Origin: an uncultured Carboxylicivirga sp.
GTDB taxonomy: Bacteria > Bacteroidota > Bacteroidia > Bacteroidales > Marinilabiliaceae
DNA: 64,000 nt
NCBI RefSeq assembly: GCF_963668385.1
Contig: NZ_OY764327.1
Span: 3,320,501 to 3,384,500, forward strand
Direction of reading: 5' to 3'
Below, piece by piece: positions 35,068-44,012 of this stretch (position 1 is the first letter of the stretch; each line of letters starts with the position of its first letter). The notes below the pieces were generated by a model. It was not told the origin of the DNA and did no database searches. It saw only the letters and a program-made list of their open reading frames with translations. Both the position numbers and the translations under genes were made by a program.

Positions 35068-35155
35068 TGGATGATTATTGATGAAATGGTAAACTAAAAT
35101 TAATGGGTGGTTGTTTGATTTTATGTATTTTAGGATAGATAATTAAACTACAAAC

Positions 35156-36781
35156 ATGAAACATTTTATTCTTTTATTTGCATTTTTTATAGGGATTACA
35201 AATTTGGAATTAAAGGCGATTGATAAAAAAGCCAAAGGGTTTGTTTATAATGATATAAACCTAAATCAAGTAAAAGATAAAAACGAGAAGGGAATAGAAG
35301 GTGTTTTGGTATCTAACGGAGTCGATATAGTTAAAACCAATAAGCATGGTGAATACGAAATATCGATATCAAGTGGAGATGTGATTTTTGTAGTAAAGCC
35401 TAATGGATGGAAGTTCCCATTGAATGATAATAATTTACCACAGTTTTATTATTTGTATAAGCCTAACGGATCGCCTTCGAATTATAATTATAAGGGTATT
35501 TTACCAACTGGTGAGCTGCCGGATGAAATTAATTTTGCTTTATGTCAATCTGATGATGAAGAGCAATTTAAAGTGCTTCTATTAGGCGATACTCAACCCT
35601 ATAGTATCGAACAAGTTGATTTTTTTGCCGAAGATATTGCTGTGGAACTGATAGGGCGAACTGATATTAATTTTGGTATGACAATGGGAGATATTGTGGG
35701 CGACGATTTAAATTTATTTTATCCCTTAAATCAAGCTATAGCACAAATTGGCATTCCTTGGTACAATGTAATGGGTAATCACGATGTTAATTATATGGCA
35801 CCGGATGATATTCAGGCAGATGATACATTTAATCGGGTTTATGGTCCCTCAACATATGCATTTGTATATGGTAAAGTACATTTTATTGTATTGGATGATA
35901 TTCTTCATCACCCCGAAGTTGGATCGACTAAATATGATGGAGGTTTGCGAGCCGATCAGCTTGAGTTTGTAAGTAATTATTTAAAGAATGTTTCTCAAGA
36001 CGACTTAATTGTGCTTAATATGCATATTCCATTTGCGCAAAATGACAGCAGTTTTCGTCCTGATGATCAATCTAAATTATTTGAGTTATTAAAAGATTTT
36101 CCTAAAACGCTTTCTATTTCAGGACATAGTCATCTCATGAATAACTATTTTTTTGAGTCATCTTCAAGTGATTGGAAACAAGAGACTCCTCATCATCATT
36201 TTAATGTTGGAGCAGCCTGTGGTAGCTGGTGGAGTGGCTTGCGAAATGAAAAAGATGTTCCTCATTCAATGATGAGAGATGGAACACCCAATGGTTATGC
36301 AATTATTACTTTTAATGCAACTGATTATACGATTGATTGGAAAGTGGCTGGAAGTCCGCATGATCATAAGATGAATATTTATGTGCCTCGAGGAGTAAAA
36401 GCTAATTCGAAAGATACAACACTATTAACGGTTAACTTCTTTAATGGAAGTGAACAGTCTGAAATTGAATATCGAATAAAAGGACAAACCGACTGGATTA
36501 AAATGAATAAAACTGAAACTTATGATCCCTACTATGAAAAAATTGCTCAGCGTTGGGTCAATTTTAAAAAGATAAAATTAGACGAAGCATGGTTATCCGA
36601 TTCAACATTAACAATTCATGATTTTCCTGGAGCTCCATTAATTGGACCTGTTAAATCAACACATATTTGGCAGGCTAATATTGGAAATTGCATTCAATCA
36701 GGAAGATATGTTATTGAAGTAAAGGTTAGAGATAGGTATGGTCGGACTTTTAAACAGTATCATACAATGAGGGTAGATTAG
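35156..36781 (+). CDS. Secreted calcineurin-like metallophosphoesterase
   Basis: 541 aa with signal peptide MKHFILLFAFFIGITNLELKA. An N-terminal SdrD/carboxypeptidase-regulatory-like beta domain (GFVYNDINLNQVKDKNEKGIEGVLVSNG) is followed by a metallophosphatase core with the five metal-ligand motifs LLGDTQPY, MGDIVGD, VMGNHD, VLNMHIPF and SGHSH. The C-terminal ~150 residues are a beta domain of the kind that follows the core in Bacteroidota phosphoesterases (MetallophosN/core/MetallophosC order). It is probably periplasmic or surface-exposed and may scavenge phosphate from nucleotides or phosphodiesters. Its stop overlaps that of the convergent histidine kinase. Confidence 0.88.
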   Translation: MKHFILLFAFFIGITNLELKAIDKKAKGFVYNDINLNQVKDKNEKGIEGVLVSNGVDIVKTNKHGEYEISISSGDVIFVVKPNGWKFPLNDNNLPQFYYLYKPNGSPSNYNYKGILPTGELPDEINFALCQSDDEEQFKVLLLGDTQPYSIEQVDFFAEDIAVELIGRTDINFGMTMGDIVGDDLNLFYPLNQAIAQIGIPWYNVMGNHDVNYMAPDDIQADDTFNRVYGPSTYAFVYGKVHFIVLDDILHHPEVGSTKYDGGLRADQLEFVSNYLKNVSQDDLIVLNMHIPFAQNDSSFRPDDQSKLFELLKDFPKTLSISGHSHLMNNYFFESSSSDWKQETPHHHFNVGAACGSWWSGLRNEKDVPHSMMRDGTPNGYAIITFNATDYTIDWKVAGSPHDHKMNIYVPRGVKANSKDTTLLTVNFFNGSEQSEIEYRIKGQTDWIKMNKTETYDPYYEKIAQRWVNFKKIKLDEAWLSDSTLTIHDFPGAPLIGPVKSTHIWQANIGNCIQSGRYVIEVKVRDRYGRTFKQYHTMRVD

Positions 36782-38202
36782 TTGGAATGATGGTTACATA
36801 AAGGAATACTTACCGTGATGGTTGTTCCTTTATTTAATTCACTGTCAAAACAAATACTACCGTTTGATTTCTTTATTAAATCGTTGCATAATGCTAAGCC
36901 TAACCCGGTACCTTTTTCGTTATTGGTTCCTGGTTGTGATTCAACTAACATCGAATTGGTAATTTTAGTTAACGTCTCTGGAGTAATACCTGCCCCATAG
37001 TCCTTAAAGCTTATATTTATTAATTCATCTTTTGGGAGTGTTGAAATTTCAATTCGCTCTTTCGATTTTGAGAATTTAATAGCATTTGTTAAAATATTTC
37101 GGGTAATTGCCATAAAAGCGTCTTTATCAATCCATACATCAGCATTGATTAACTGTTTTTTTATTATAATCTGCTTTTGTTCTAAAGCTGGTTGAACTTC
37201 ATTTATAACTTCATTAATAAGCTTATTTATTGGTTGTGATGATGGATTCATGATAAATGAATTCGTTTGCGACATTGACCATTGAAGAAGGTTTTCTAAA
37301 AGCTTATAGGTAGATTCAGATGCTATATAGATCTGTTTATGGAATTCATTTAAATCATCTTCAGATAGTAGTTTTCTTTCTTCAACTAAAACTTTAGATA
37401 AACCAATTAACACAGAGAATGGTTGACGAAGATCATGAGCAATCAACGAAAAAAGTTTGTCTTTTGTATTATTTGAAACTGTCAATTCCGATAAAGCTTC
37501 ATTTCTGGATTTATCTAGTGATACCAGTTCAATGTTTTGATGAACAACTTCTTTGTAAAGATTGTCTGTGCGATGTTTTTCTTCCGATAGTTTGGTTTTA
37601 TAGTAAAATTCATTAAATCTTGTTTTTTCACTTAGCAAGCTAACAGCAATAACTCCAATATAAATTACCATTGGGTTAATAAATTCAATCTGTTTGTTTG
37701 CAAAGATGGAAGGATAGAAGAATATGGCAAAAATGGTTACCAATAATGGAATGGTGTATACTAAAAGAATTGAATAAAAACCTTTAATAAAAAAATAGGA
37801 TCCCACTGTTAGCATTATAAAAGCAGTAATTCCTGGATTAATCATATTATTTTTGGCAGTAATTGAAATAATACCTAATCCCATCGAAAGTAGTCCAAGA
37901 ACGTAAATATTATTACATACAACGACCAATGTTTTTCTATCCTTTAAAGGAGAATGCTTTATAATTAATAAAGCAAGTATCATTACAATTGCAGGAATAC
38001 GAGTAACTGAAAGTGCTGGTATTTCTCTAATTAAATGATCAGTAAAGCAATAGGTGATAAAAACCAATAGCATAAAGGGCAATAATACCTTGTAGTACTT
38101 TAGAATTTGTTCAGGCAGACTATCATAGTACTTGTCTAAAACATCGATATCATTTTCGATGTCGTTAAGGTAAAATTGTTTGGCTAAGTAATTGAAAGCC
38201 AT
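36778..38202 (-). CDS. Membrane sensor histidine kinase (HisKA type)
   Basis: 474 aa. Residues ~38-190 hold five to six membrane helices; a coiled linker follows, then HisKA with LFSLIAHDLRQPFSVLIGLSKVL (His256) and an HATPase with N-box ITRNILTNAIKFSKS, FKDYGAGI and GTGLGLALCNDLIKKSNGS. No response regulator lies next to it, so it is an orphan kinase; the 31-34 kb regulator genes are on the other strand. It has no PAS or periplasmic domain, and its signal is unknown. Confidence 0.93.
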   Translation of the reverse strand: MAFNYLAKQFYLNDIENDIDVLDKYYDSLPEQILKYYKVLLPFMLLVFITYCFTDHLIREIPALSVTRIPAIVMILALLIIKHSPLKDRKTLVVVCNNIYVLGLLSMGLGIISITAKNNMINPGITAFIMLTVGSYFFIKGFYSILLVYTIPLLVTIFAIFFYPSIFANKQIEFINPMVIYIGVIAVSLLSEKTRFNEFYYKTKLSEEKHRTDNLYKEVVHQNIELVSLDKSRNEALSELTVSNNTKDKLFSLIAHDLRQPFSVLIGLSKVLVEERKLLSEDDLNEFHKQIYIASESTYKLLENLLQWSMSQTNSFIMNPSSQPINKLINEVINEVQPALEQKQIIIKKQLINADVWIDKDAFMAITRNILTNAIKFSKSKERIEISTLPKDELINISFKDYGAGITPETLTKITNSMLVESQPGTNNEKGTGLGLALCNDLIKKSNGSICFDSELNKGTTITVSIPLCNHHSN

Positions 38203-38268
38203 TGTGTATAGATTCTTTTCTGTTAGAAATGATGTGTGTGGTCATTTAAAAGTAAAAAAAAATCAAGA

Positions 38269-38280
38269 TATACCGGTATA
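38269..38280. promoter_or_regulatory. 12-bp palindrome between two minus-strand genes
   Basis: TATACCGGTATA in the 180-base region upstream of the orphan histidine kinase start. It is short, so chance is possible; otherwise a dimeric repressor site. Nothing else is seen in this gap. Confidence 0.3.
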
Positions 38281-38382
38281 CTTTACCTTTATTTTAGCTT
38301 TAATTGATTGGTATACATATAGATTGTTGTCTTTTGTATTTAACGAAATAAACAAGGAGACTTTTTAAACAAAATGTAAAAA

Positions 38383-39567
38383 CTATTTAGCCAATCTTAT
38401 GTTAGCTGGATTTAATGCATTTAATTCAACAGGTGGTTGATATAAGGTTTCATGTAATTCGGTAAGCATTTCGCGAAGTGGCAAATTAGTTGGTACTTTA
38501 GAAAAATCAATTTTATCAATAGCTTCGGGAGTAGGAAATACTCCGGGAACCCAATGATTAGGTGTTTTTAATTCTTTGTAACGGTATTTAGCAAAGTCTA
38601 GTAAATCATAGCATTTCCATAGTTTTCGCCAATGAAGTAATAATGGAATATCCATATCTGAAGGCTCATCTTCTAAAGTAAAGGCATCAAAAGCAGTATA
38701 AGGATCATCATGAATCATATTATCTAATAACAGCTTGCTTTGTGTATCTTGTTCAGAAAGAGGAATATTACTTGGAAAAATTCCATTCATCTCATTAAAA
38801 TGCGAAGCTTCAGTCATTCCAAATGATAATGTATGAACTGCAGGATTACTCAGACAAAAACGAGCATTCCATTGTATAGGTGTTGAATGAGAAATTGCCC
38901 TCTTAATTTTATCGGGAGCTTTATACAGTTGGCCTCCCTTGTCGTTAGGAGAGATGATAAAAACCCCCATATCTTTTTCTTGCGCCAGTTTAACTGCAGC
39001 TTCGTTTCGCTGATAGAAATAGTAATAATGAAGGTTTACAAATTCAAACAGATCGGTGTTGATGGCTTTTAATATTGGTGCAAGAGGTGCGTGAGTACTA
39101 AAACCTACATGTTTTATAATACCTTCCTGCTTCATTTTTAACAACTCTTCAACCGATCCACCTGTTTTACATGAGCTATCAACTAACTGATTTGTATTAA
39201 TTCCATGCCAAGCATAAAAATCAAAATAATCTGTTTTTAAGGTTTTGAGTTGCTCTTCAACCAACCGACGAGTTTCTTCAGCTGTGGAAGGATTTCCTTT
39301 GGTCATTAAATGGTACGAAGATCGATCTATTTTTAATTCTTCATTTAAAGTTCGCCCAAATACAGTTTCACTTTTTGTATATCCATATGCTGTTTCAAAA
39401 TGATTAATACCATTTTTTATAGCTAGATCAACCATGTGATTACAGTGGTCTTGTGTTTCTTTTGGGATCTCATGACGGGGATTTTCCCACACTTGTTTAA
39501 AACGCATTCCACCTAATGTAATAACACTAATCTTTTTATTGGTCTTCCCGAATCTTCTATACTCCAT
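38383..39567 (-). CDS. Aldo/keto reductase family oxidoreductase
   Basis: 394 aa NAD(P)H-dependent reductase. It begins MEYRRFGKTNKKISVITLGGMRF, the normal AKR N-terminus; the frame extends 48 codons upstream, but that tail has no homology to the family, so 39567 is chosen. Conserved residues: GINHFETAYGYTKSETVFG (Tyr with nearby Asp position replaced by Glu in HFETA), LMTKGNP (Lys), FDFYAWHGIN (His). The TIM barrel is followed by ~90 residues containing DEPSDMDIPLLLHWRKLWKCYDL with no ferredoxin-like Cys motif. Substrate unknown. Confidence 0.85.
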   Translation of the reverse strand: MEYRRFGKTNKKISVITLGGMRFKQVWENPRHEIPKETQDHCNHMVDLAIKNGINHFETAYGYTKSETVFGRTLNEELKIDRSSYHLMTKGNPSTAEETRRLVEEQLKTLKTDYFDFYAWHGINTNQLVDSSCKTGGSVEELLKMKQEGIIKHVGFSTHAPLAPILKAINTDLFEFVNLHYYYFYQRNEAAVKLAQEKDMGVFIISPNDKGGQLYKAPDKIKRAISHSTPIQWNARFCLSNPAVHTLSFGMTEASHFNEMNGIFPSNIPLSEQDTQSKLLLDNMIHDDPYTAFDAFTLEDEPSDMDIPLLLHWRKLWKCYDLLDFAKYRYKELKTPNHWVPGVFPTPEAIDKIDFSKVPTNLPLREMLTELHETLYQPPVELNALNPANIRLAK

Positions 39568-39723
39568 ACGTACTGTATTCTCCCTTAATTTGCGAGCTGC
39601 AAAACTACTCCAAAGTTCAACAAAACCATAAATCGAAGGTTCAGATTTTAGTTTAATTTTATTTTGCACTTCAGCAAAACTGTTTTTACTACTTTTGAGG
39701 TTTAGACACAATACAAGTTAATA

Positions 39724-40779
39724 GTGATACAAAACGTACGATCTATATTGTTGAAATTCTCATTTGTTAGTCTTTGTATTTTAATGACTTTTCTAACTAG
39801 TTGTAAGAATAAGCAAACTCCTGTTTCCTTCTATCATTGGAAGCAAAGCTTACATTTGTCAGATAATGAGCTAAGTTTGTTACAGGAATTAAACAGCCAG
39901 CCTCTGTATGTAAGAGTCTTCGACATTGATTTTAAAGATAAAAGTCAGGAACCTGCATTTTTATCTGCACTAACGGTGACTGATGAGATGTTGCCCGATA
40001 TTGAAATTATTCCATGCATTTATATAACCAATCGTAGTTTTAGAAATGTAGATTATATATCGGTGGATTCATTGGCTCATCAAACCAGCAAAATGTTGAA
40101 TAGGGTTTTGCATCAAAATAAAATTACTCAATGTAATGAATTACAAATTGATTGTGATTGGAGTGGAGAAACACGAAGTTATTTTTTTACTTATTTGAAG
40201 CAGTTGCGTAAATACCTGCCATCCGATTACCTTTTATCTTCTACCATTCGTCTACATCAATTTAAATACCCGGGTAGGACAGGAGTTCCACCTGTAGATA
40301 AAGGAAGTTTGATGGTGTATAATATGGGTGATTTTGCCAATAAGGAAGCTCCAAACTCTATTTATGATCTGAACATTTTAAAGCAGTACTTGCAAGGGAC
40401 AAAATCTTATCCATTGCCACTCGATATTGCAATGCCTGCTTTTAATTGGGCTTTAGTATTCAGGTTTGGAAAAGCTATGAAGATTATTCATCAGGTAGAA
40501 ATTTCAAAACTCGATTCAGAAAATGAGCGATTTAAAAAGATGGATCAAAATAGGTTCGTAGTATTGATAAGTGGATATTTTCAAGGATTGTATCTGTACA
40601 AAGGGGATGAATTGAGGGTAGATGCTGTTAGTAGCGCTGACATTGAAAAGGGCTTGCAGATGTTTAAGAAGTATACTGATGTAAATCCTAAACGAATCTT
40701 ATTTTATCATTTAAACAAGAACCTTACACAACAATATACTTATGACGATTTCAAGAAGTTTAGTGCTGTTTTTAATTAG
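39724..40779 (+). CDS. Lipoprotein of unknown function (possible glycosidase-like TIM barrel)
   Basis: 351 aa. It starts at GTG or at an in-frame TTG about eight codons in; either gives a lipoprotein signal ending FLTSC. The body has alternating strand/helix pattern and segments such as LYVRVFDIDFKD, IEIIPCIYITNRSF, ELQIDCDWSGETRSYFFTYLKQLRKYLP and LDIAMPAFNWALVFRFGKAMK, which suggest a (beta/alpha)8 barrel of the DUF3142 kind; this is a weak judgement by eye. It overlaps the next gene by 38 bases, so both products are probably made together. Function unknown. Confidence 0.72.
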   Translation: MIQNVRSILLKFSFVSLCILMTFLTSCKNKQTPVSFYHWKQSLHLSDNELSLLQELNSQPLYVRVFDIDFKDKSQEPAFLSALTVTDEMLPDIEIIPCIYITNRSFRNVDYISVDSLAHQTSKMLNRVLHQNKITQCNELQIDCDWSGETRSYFFTYLKQLRKYLPSDYLLSSTIRLHQFKYPGRTGVPPVDKGSLMVYNMGDFANKEAPNSIYDLNILKQYLQGTKSYPLPLDIAMPAFNWALVFRFGKAMKIIHQVEISKLDSENERFKKMDQNRFVVLISGYFQGLYLYKGDELRVDAVSSADIEKGLQMFKKYTDVNPKRILFYHLNKNLTQQYTYDDFKKFSAVFN

Positions 40780-42937
40780 TTTTTTGTGGCTTACCAAAGT
40801 GAATGCGTGCGGTGGTTGGGAAGATTATGATACTTATCTAAGTCTTTTTCATCCTAAATACATGTTACCTAATAGTACTTTTGCTCCGGTTACTTTTAGT
40901 GAAGAGCCTTGGTCAAATCTGGAAACCTGGTTTTCGTCATCAGCTCAGAATGGTGAGAATTTACAATTATGGAAAAAGGTTATGCCTTTCTCTTTCACTC
41001 AAAAGAATATTAACGATGTGGTGTATAAATCCACACGTGCAGATATCCGACAATTGCTTCAAAGTGGCAGTTGTAATGATCCATTATTAAATATGGTTTA
41101 TAAAAGCAACAAAAAAATAGTCAACTACTTGTTATTTGCCAAGGAATGTGAGCAGCACAGTAATCCCCCAATGTATTATTGGCAGAGGAACAAAGAGGAA
41201 GATAAAACCGATATTCATCAATTAATAGATGATGGCAAAAAAGCCTATGGAAGTTGTAACGATGCATTTTTAAAGGAGCGGTATGCTTTTCAAACAGTGA
41301 AGATGATGCGCTATGCTAAGGATTATAATGCCTGTATCGAATTTTGGGATGAGTATAATAGTCAGCGGGTGAAGAAATCAATGATTTATTATTGGATGCT
41401 TGATCATGTGGCTGGGGCCGAATTGGCTTTGGGAAAATACAATCAAGGGTGGAAACATTTTATGGATGTTTTCGGAGCATGCCCGAGTCGTAGATATTCA
41501 GCTTTTTACAGTGTTAAAATTAAAACAGATGAGCAGTGGAACGAACTTTATGCAGCATGTAATCGCCGTCAGAAAGAAACATTATTGTTTATCAGAGCAT
41601 CGCAATCCGGGAGTATAGCCTTGGAAGATATTCAATCCATTTACGAAATCAATTCGAATTCAGAATATTTATCCACCTTAGTTTGTAGAGAGATTAATAA
41701 GATTGAATCACTTTATCTTCAAAATAATACTGATGATAATTTGTTCTATCAAAAGTATTATAATCAAAAAGATAATAACGAACAGCTAACTGCTTACATG
41801 CAATCGTTTAATGATTTTTTAGGAGATGTATTGTCTGATGGTAAAATAGAAGATCGTTCTTTTTATCAGTTGAGTCTTGCTTATTTGTCAATTTTGCGTC
41901 TCGATAATAATCAGGCAAAACAGATGTTGGCAAATTTGAATAAAGATATGAATTTAAGCTATCAGTCGCAGTTGGCTATTTTGGAGAACCTTTTGCTGAT
42001 TACAGATAAGACTAAGAATACTTTAGAGCGTCAGAATACACTAAAAGACATTTACGTAAACGATATGTATGATTTCGCATTTCTTTTCTTTTCGCATCCT
42101 GAAAATAAACTACCTGAATCGTTAGCCAGTGGAAAAGATATGTGGAGTGTGCGAACTCAATTAGACACGTCTTTTCTGAAAGATTTATTACATTGTGTAA
42201 ATAATCGTGATGAACTAAGCTGGTTTGCTCAGACTATTTTAGATCGAAATTATATGAGAGGCGAGAAAGGGCAGAACGAAGCATATAACAAAGATTATTA
42301 TTTAGAGATGTTGGGAACATCTTACCTTGCTGATGATGATGTAACAAATGCATTAAAAAGTTTTGAGCAAATATCTGAGGGCTATCAAAATACTAGCGAG
42401 TCTTTTAATCTTTCTTATAATCCTTTTAACTATGTTGTTAATGATGTTGATTTTGATGAGCGCGAAGTAAAGTATTCAAAGCTGAAATTAACACAGGTAT
42501 TGTCAAAAATTCTTCAGCTTGAAAAAGACGGAACAGCATCTGCGATGGATTATTATTTGTTGGGAAATGCCTACTATAACACCACTTATTTTGGATACGC
42601 ATGGGATGCCAAAGCCTTTTATCGTTCAGGAAGTTATTTTACTGGCGTTTCAGATTGTAGAAAAGCACAAGAGTATTTTATGAAAGCTATAGAAGCAACT
42701 GATGATAAAGAATTGCAGGCTAAATGTTATTATCTGGCATCCAAAGCCAATCAGAATTTATATATGACAGATCAGTCAAAAGATGGATATACCTGGAGGA
42801 TCAATTGGGATGTAAAGGAAATGATTGCAAACGGATATCGATCCGAGTTTGAAGTGCTCAAAAATGACTATGCAGATACGAAGTTTTATGCACGTATAGT
42901 AGAAGAGTGTAAGAACTTTTCGTGGTACGTGAACTAA
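40742..42937 (+). CDS. Large secreted protein of unknown function
   Basis: 731 aa with a signal peptide (SLVLFLISFLWLTKVNA) and mature N-terminus CGGWEDYDTYLSLFHP; the Cys directly after the signal could also be a lipid site. The rest is mainly helical and Tyr/Asp/Asn-rich, with TPR-like segments (AKDYNACIEFWDEYNSQR; YNQGWKHFMDVFGACPS; YYLLGNAYYNTTYFGYAWDAKAFYRSG; AQEYFMKAIEATDDKELQAKCYYLASKANQ), suggesting a solenoid scaffold. No catalytic motif is recognised. It overlaps the upstream lipoprotein gene by 38 bases, so the two form a unit. Confidence 0.75.
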   Translation: MTISRSLVLFLISFLWLTKVNACGGWEDYDTYLSLFHPKYMLPNSTFAPVTFSEEPWSNLETWFSSSAQNGENLQLWKKVMPFSFTQKNINDVVYKSTRADIRQLLQSGSCNDPLLNMVYKSNKKIVNYLLFAKECEQHSNPPMYYWQRNKEEDKTDIHQLIDDGKKAYGSCNDAFLKERYAFQTVKMMRYAKDYNACIEFWDEYNSQRVKKSMIYYWMLDHVAGAELALGKYNQGWKHFMDVFGACPSRRYSAFYSVKIKTDEQWNELYAACNRRQKETLLFIRASQSGSIALEDIQSIYEINSNSEYLSTLVCREINKIESLYLQNNTDDNLFYQKYYNQKDNNEQLTAYMQSFNDFLGDVLSDGKIEDRSFYQLSLAYLSILRLDNNQAKQMLANLNKDMNLSYQSQLAILENLLLITDKTKNTLERQNTLKDIYVNDMYDFAFLFFSHPENKLPESLASGKDMWSVRTQLDTSFLKDLLHCVNNRDELSWFAQTILDRNYMRGEKGQNEAYNKDYYLEMLGTSYLADDDVTNALKSFEQISEGYQNTSESFNLSYNPFNYVVNDVDFDEREVKYSKLKLTQVLSKILQLEKDGTASAMDYYLLGNAYYNTTYFGYAWDAKAFYRSGSYFTGVSDCRKAQEYFMKAIEATDDKELQAKCYYLASKANQNLYMTDQSKDGYTWRINWDVKEMIANGYRSEFEVLKNDYADTKFYARIVEECKNFSWYVN

Positions 42938-42977
42938 TAACGATGAAAACTTTGCTAATTTCAAAACAAAAAAGATT

Positions 42978-43910
42978 ATGCACATAGCAATTATAGGAAC
43001 TGGAGGAGTTGGTGGATACTTTGGTGCTAAATTGGCTCAAGCCGGTAATCAGGTAACTTTTTTAGCCCGCGGAGAACATTTAAAAGCCATTAAAAACAAT
43101 GGATTAGTGGTTAAAAGTATCGATGGCGATTTTGAAGTTAAAGATGTGGCAGTGACTGATACCATTACAGATATTGAATCTCCTGATTTAGTTATTATTG
43201 CAGTTAAAGCATGGCAAATAAAGGAAGTACGAGATGATATCGCTAAAATATTACATCCAGGAAGTATGGTTTTACCATTGCAAAACGGTGTAATGGCAGC
43301 TGAAGAATTAAGCGAAGTAATTGATACTTCTTATACATTAAATGGTTTGTGCCGTATTATTAGTAAGATTGATGGCCCAGGTGTAATAAATCATTTTGGT
43401 GTAAAACCCGAAATTGTTTTCGGAGAATTGGATAAGTCTCAAAGTCCAAGAATGGAAACGTTGGTGCAATCATTCAATGAAGCAGGTATTACCTGTAAAG
43501 CCTCAGATGATATTGAAGCAGATATTTGGAAGAAATTTATTTCTATTTGTGTAAGTGCATTAATGGCCGTAACAAAAACTACGTATGGCGAAATGTGCGA
43601 ATTAAAGGAAACACGTACAATGATGTTGGAACTCTTAAATGAAATTTATGATTTATCACAGAAAAAAGGAGTAAATATTAAGCCAAATTTTGTTGATAAA
43701 ACAGTCAAATTTATCGATTCTCTCCCATATAATTCAACATCTTCATTAACACGTGATGTATGGGCAGGACGTCCTTCGGAAATAGAATATCAGAATGGAA
43801 CGGTAGTGAAATTAGCTGAGAAATATGGATTGAAAGTTCCTGTTAATCAATTTGTGTACAGTTGTATATTGCCAATGGAGATGAAGGCGAGAGGTATAAA
43901 AATATCGTAA
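42978..43910 (+). CDS. panE: 2-dehydropantoate 2-reductase family
   Basis: 310 aa NADPH-dependent ketopantoate reductase (pantothenate pathway). The N-terminal Rossmann motif is HIAIIGTGGVGGYFGAKLAQAGNQVTFLARG. LVIIAVKAWQIKEV contains the catalytic-Lys-like segment, LPLQNGVMA is conserved, and the C-terminal helical domain has DVWAGRPSEIEYQNGTVVKLAEKYGLKVPVN with the substrate-binding Glu. Length and motifs fit PanE, but the family contains paralogues acting on other 2-oxo acids, and no other pantothenate gene is near. Confidence 0.88.
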   Translation: MHIAIIGTGGVGGYFGAKLAQAGNQVTFLARGEHLKAIKNNGLVVKSIDGDFEVKDVAVTDTITDIESPDLVIIAVKAWQIKEVRDDIAKILHPGSMVLPLQNGVMAAEELSEVIDTSYTLNGLCRIISKIDGPGVINHFGVKPEIVFGELDKSQSPRMETLVQSFNEAGITCKASDDIEADIWKKFISICVSALMAVTKTTYGEMCELKETRTMMLELLNEIYDLSQKKGVNIKPNFVDKTVKFIDSLPYNSTSSLTRDVWAGRPSEIEYQNGTVVKLAEKYGLKVPVNQFVYSCILPMEMKARGIKIS

Positions 43911-43974
43911 ACTGTTCTGTACAATTTTACATGTTTTTGGAAAAATGAATACGTAATTAGCATTGTGAATAGTG

Positions 43975-43982
43975 TAAGTTTG
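43975..43982 (+). promoter_or_regulatory. Candidate -7 element for the pectate lyase gene
   Basis: TAAGTTTG matches TAnnTTTG 30 bases before the start codon, a plausible distance; no well-spaced -33 element was seen. Confidence 0.35.
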
Positions 43983-44012
43983 GTTAACAAAATCAGCTAA
44001 CATAAGTTTACA

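Noticed and set aside
39568-39711. 48-residue N-terminal extension of the aldo/keto reductase
   Set aside because: The AKR domain starts at MEYRRFGKTN; upstream residues do not resemble a signal or family sequence.
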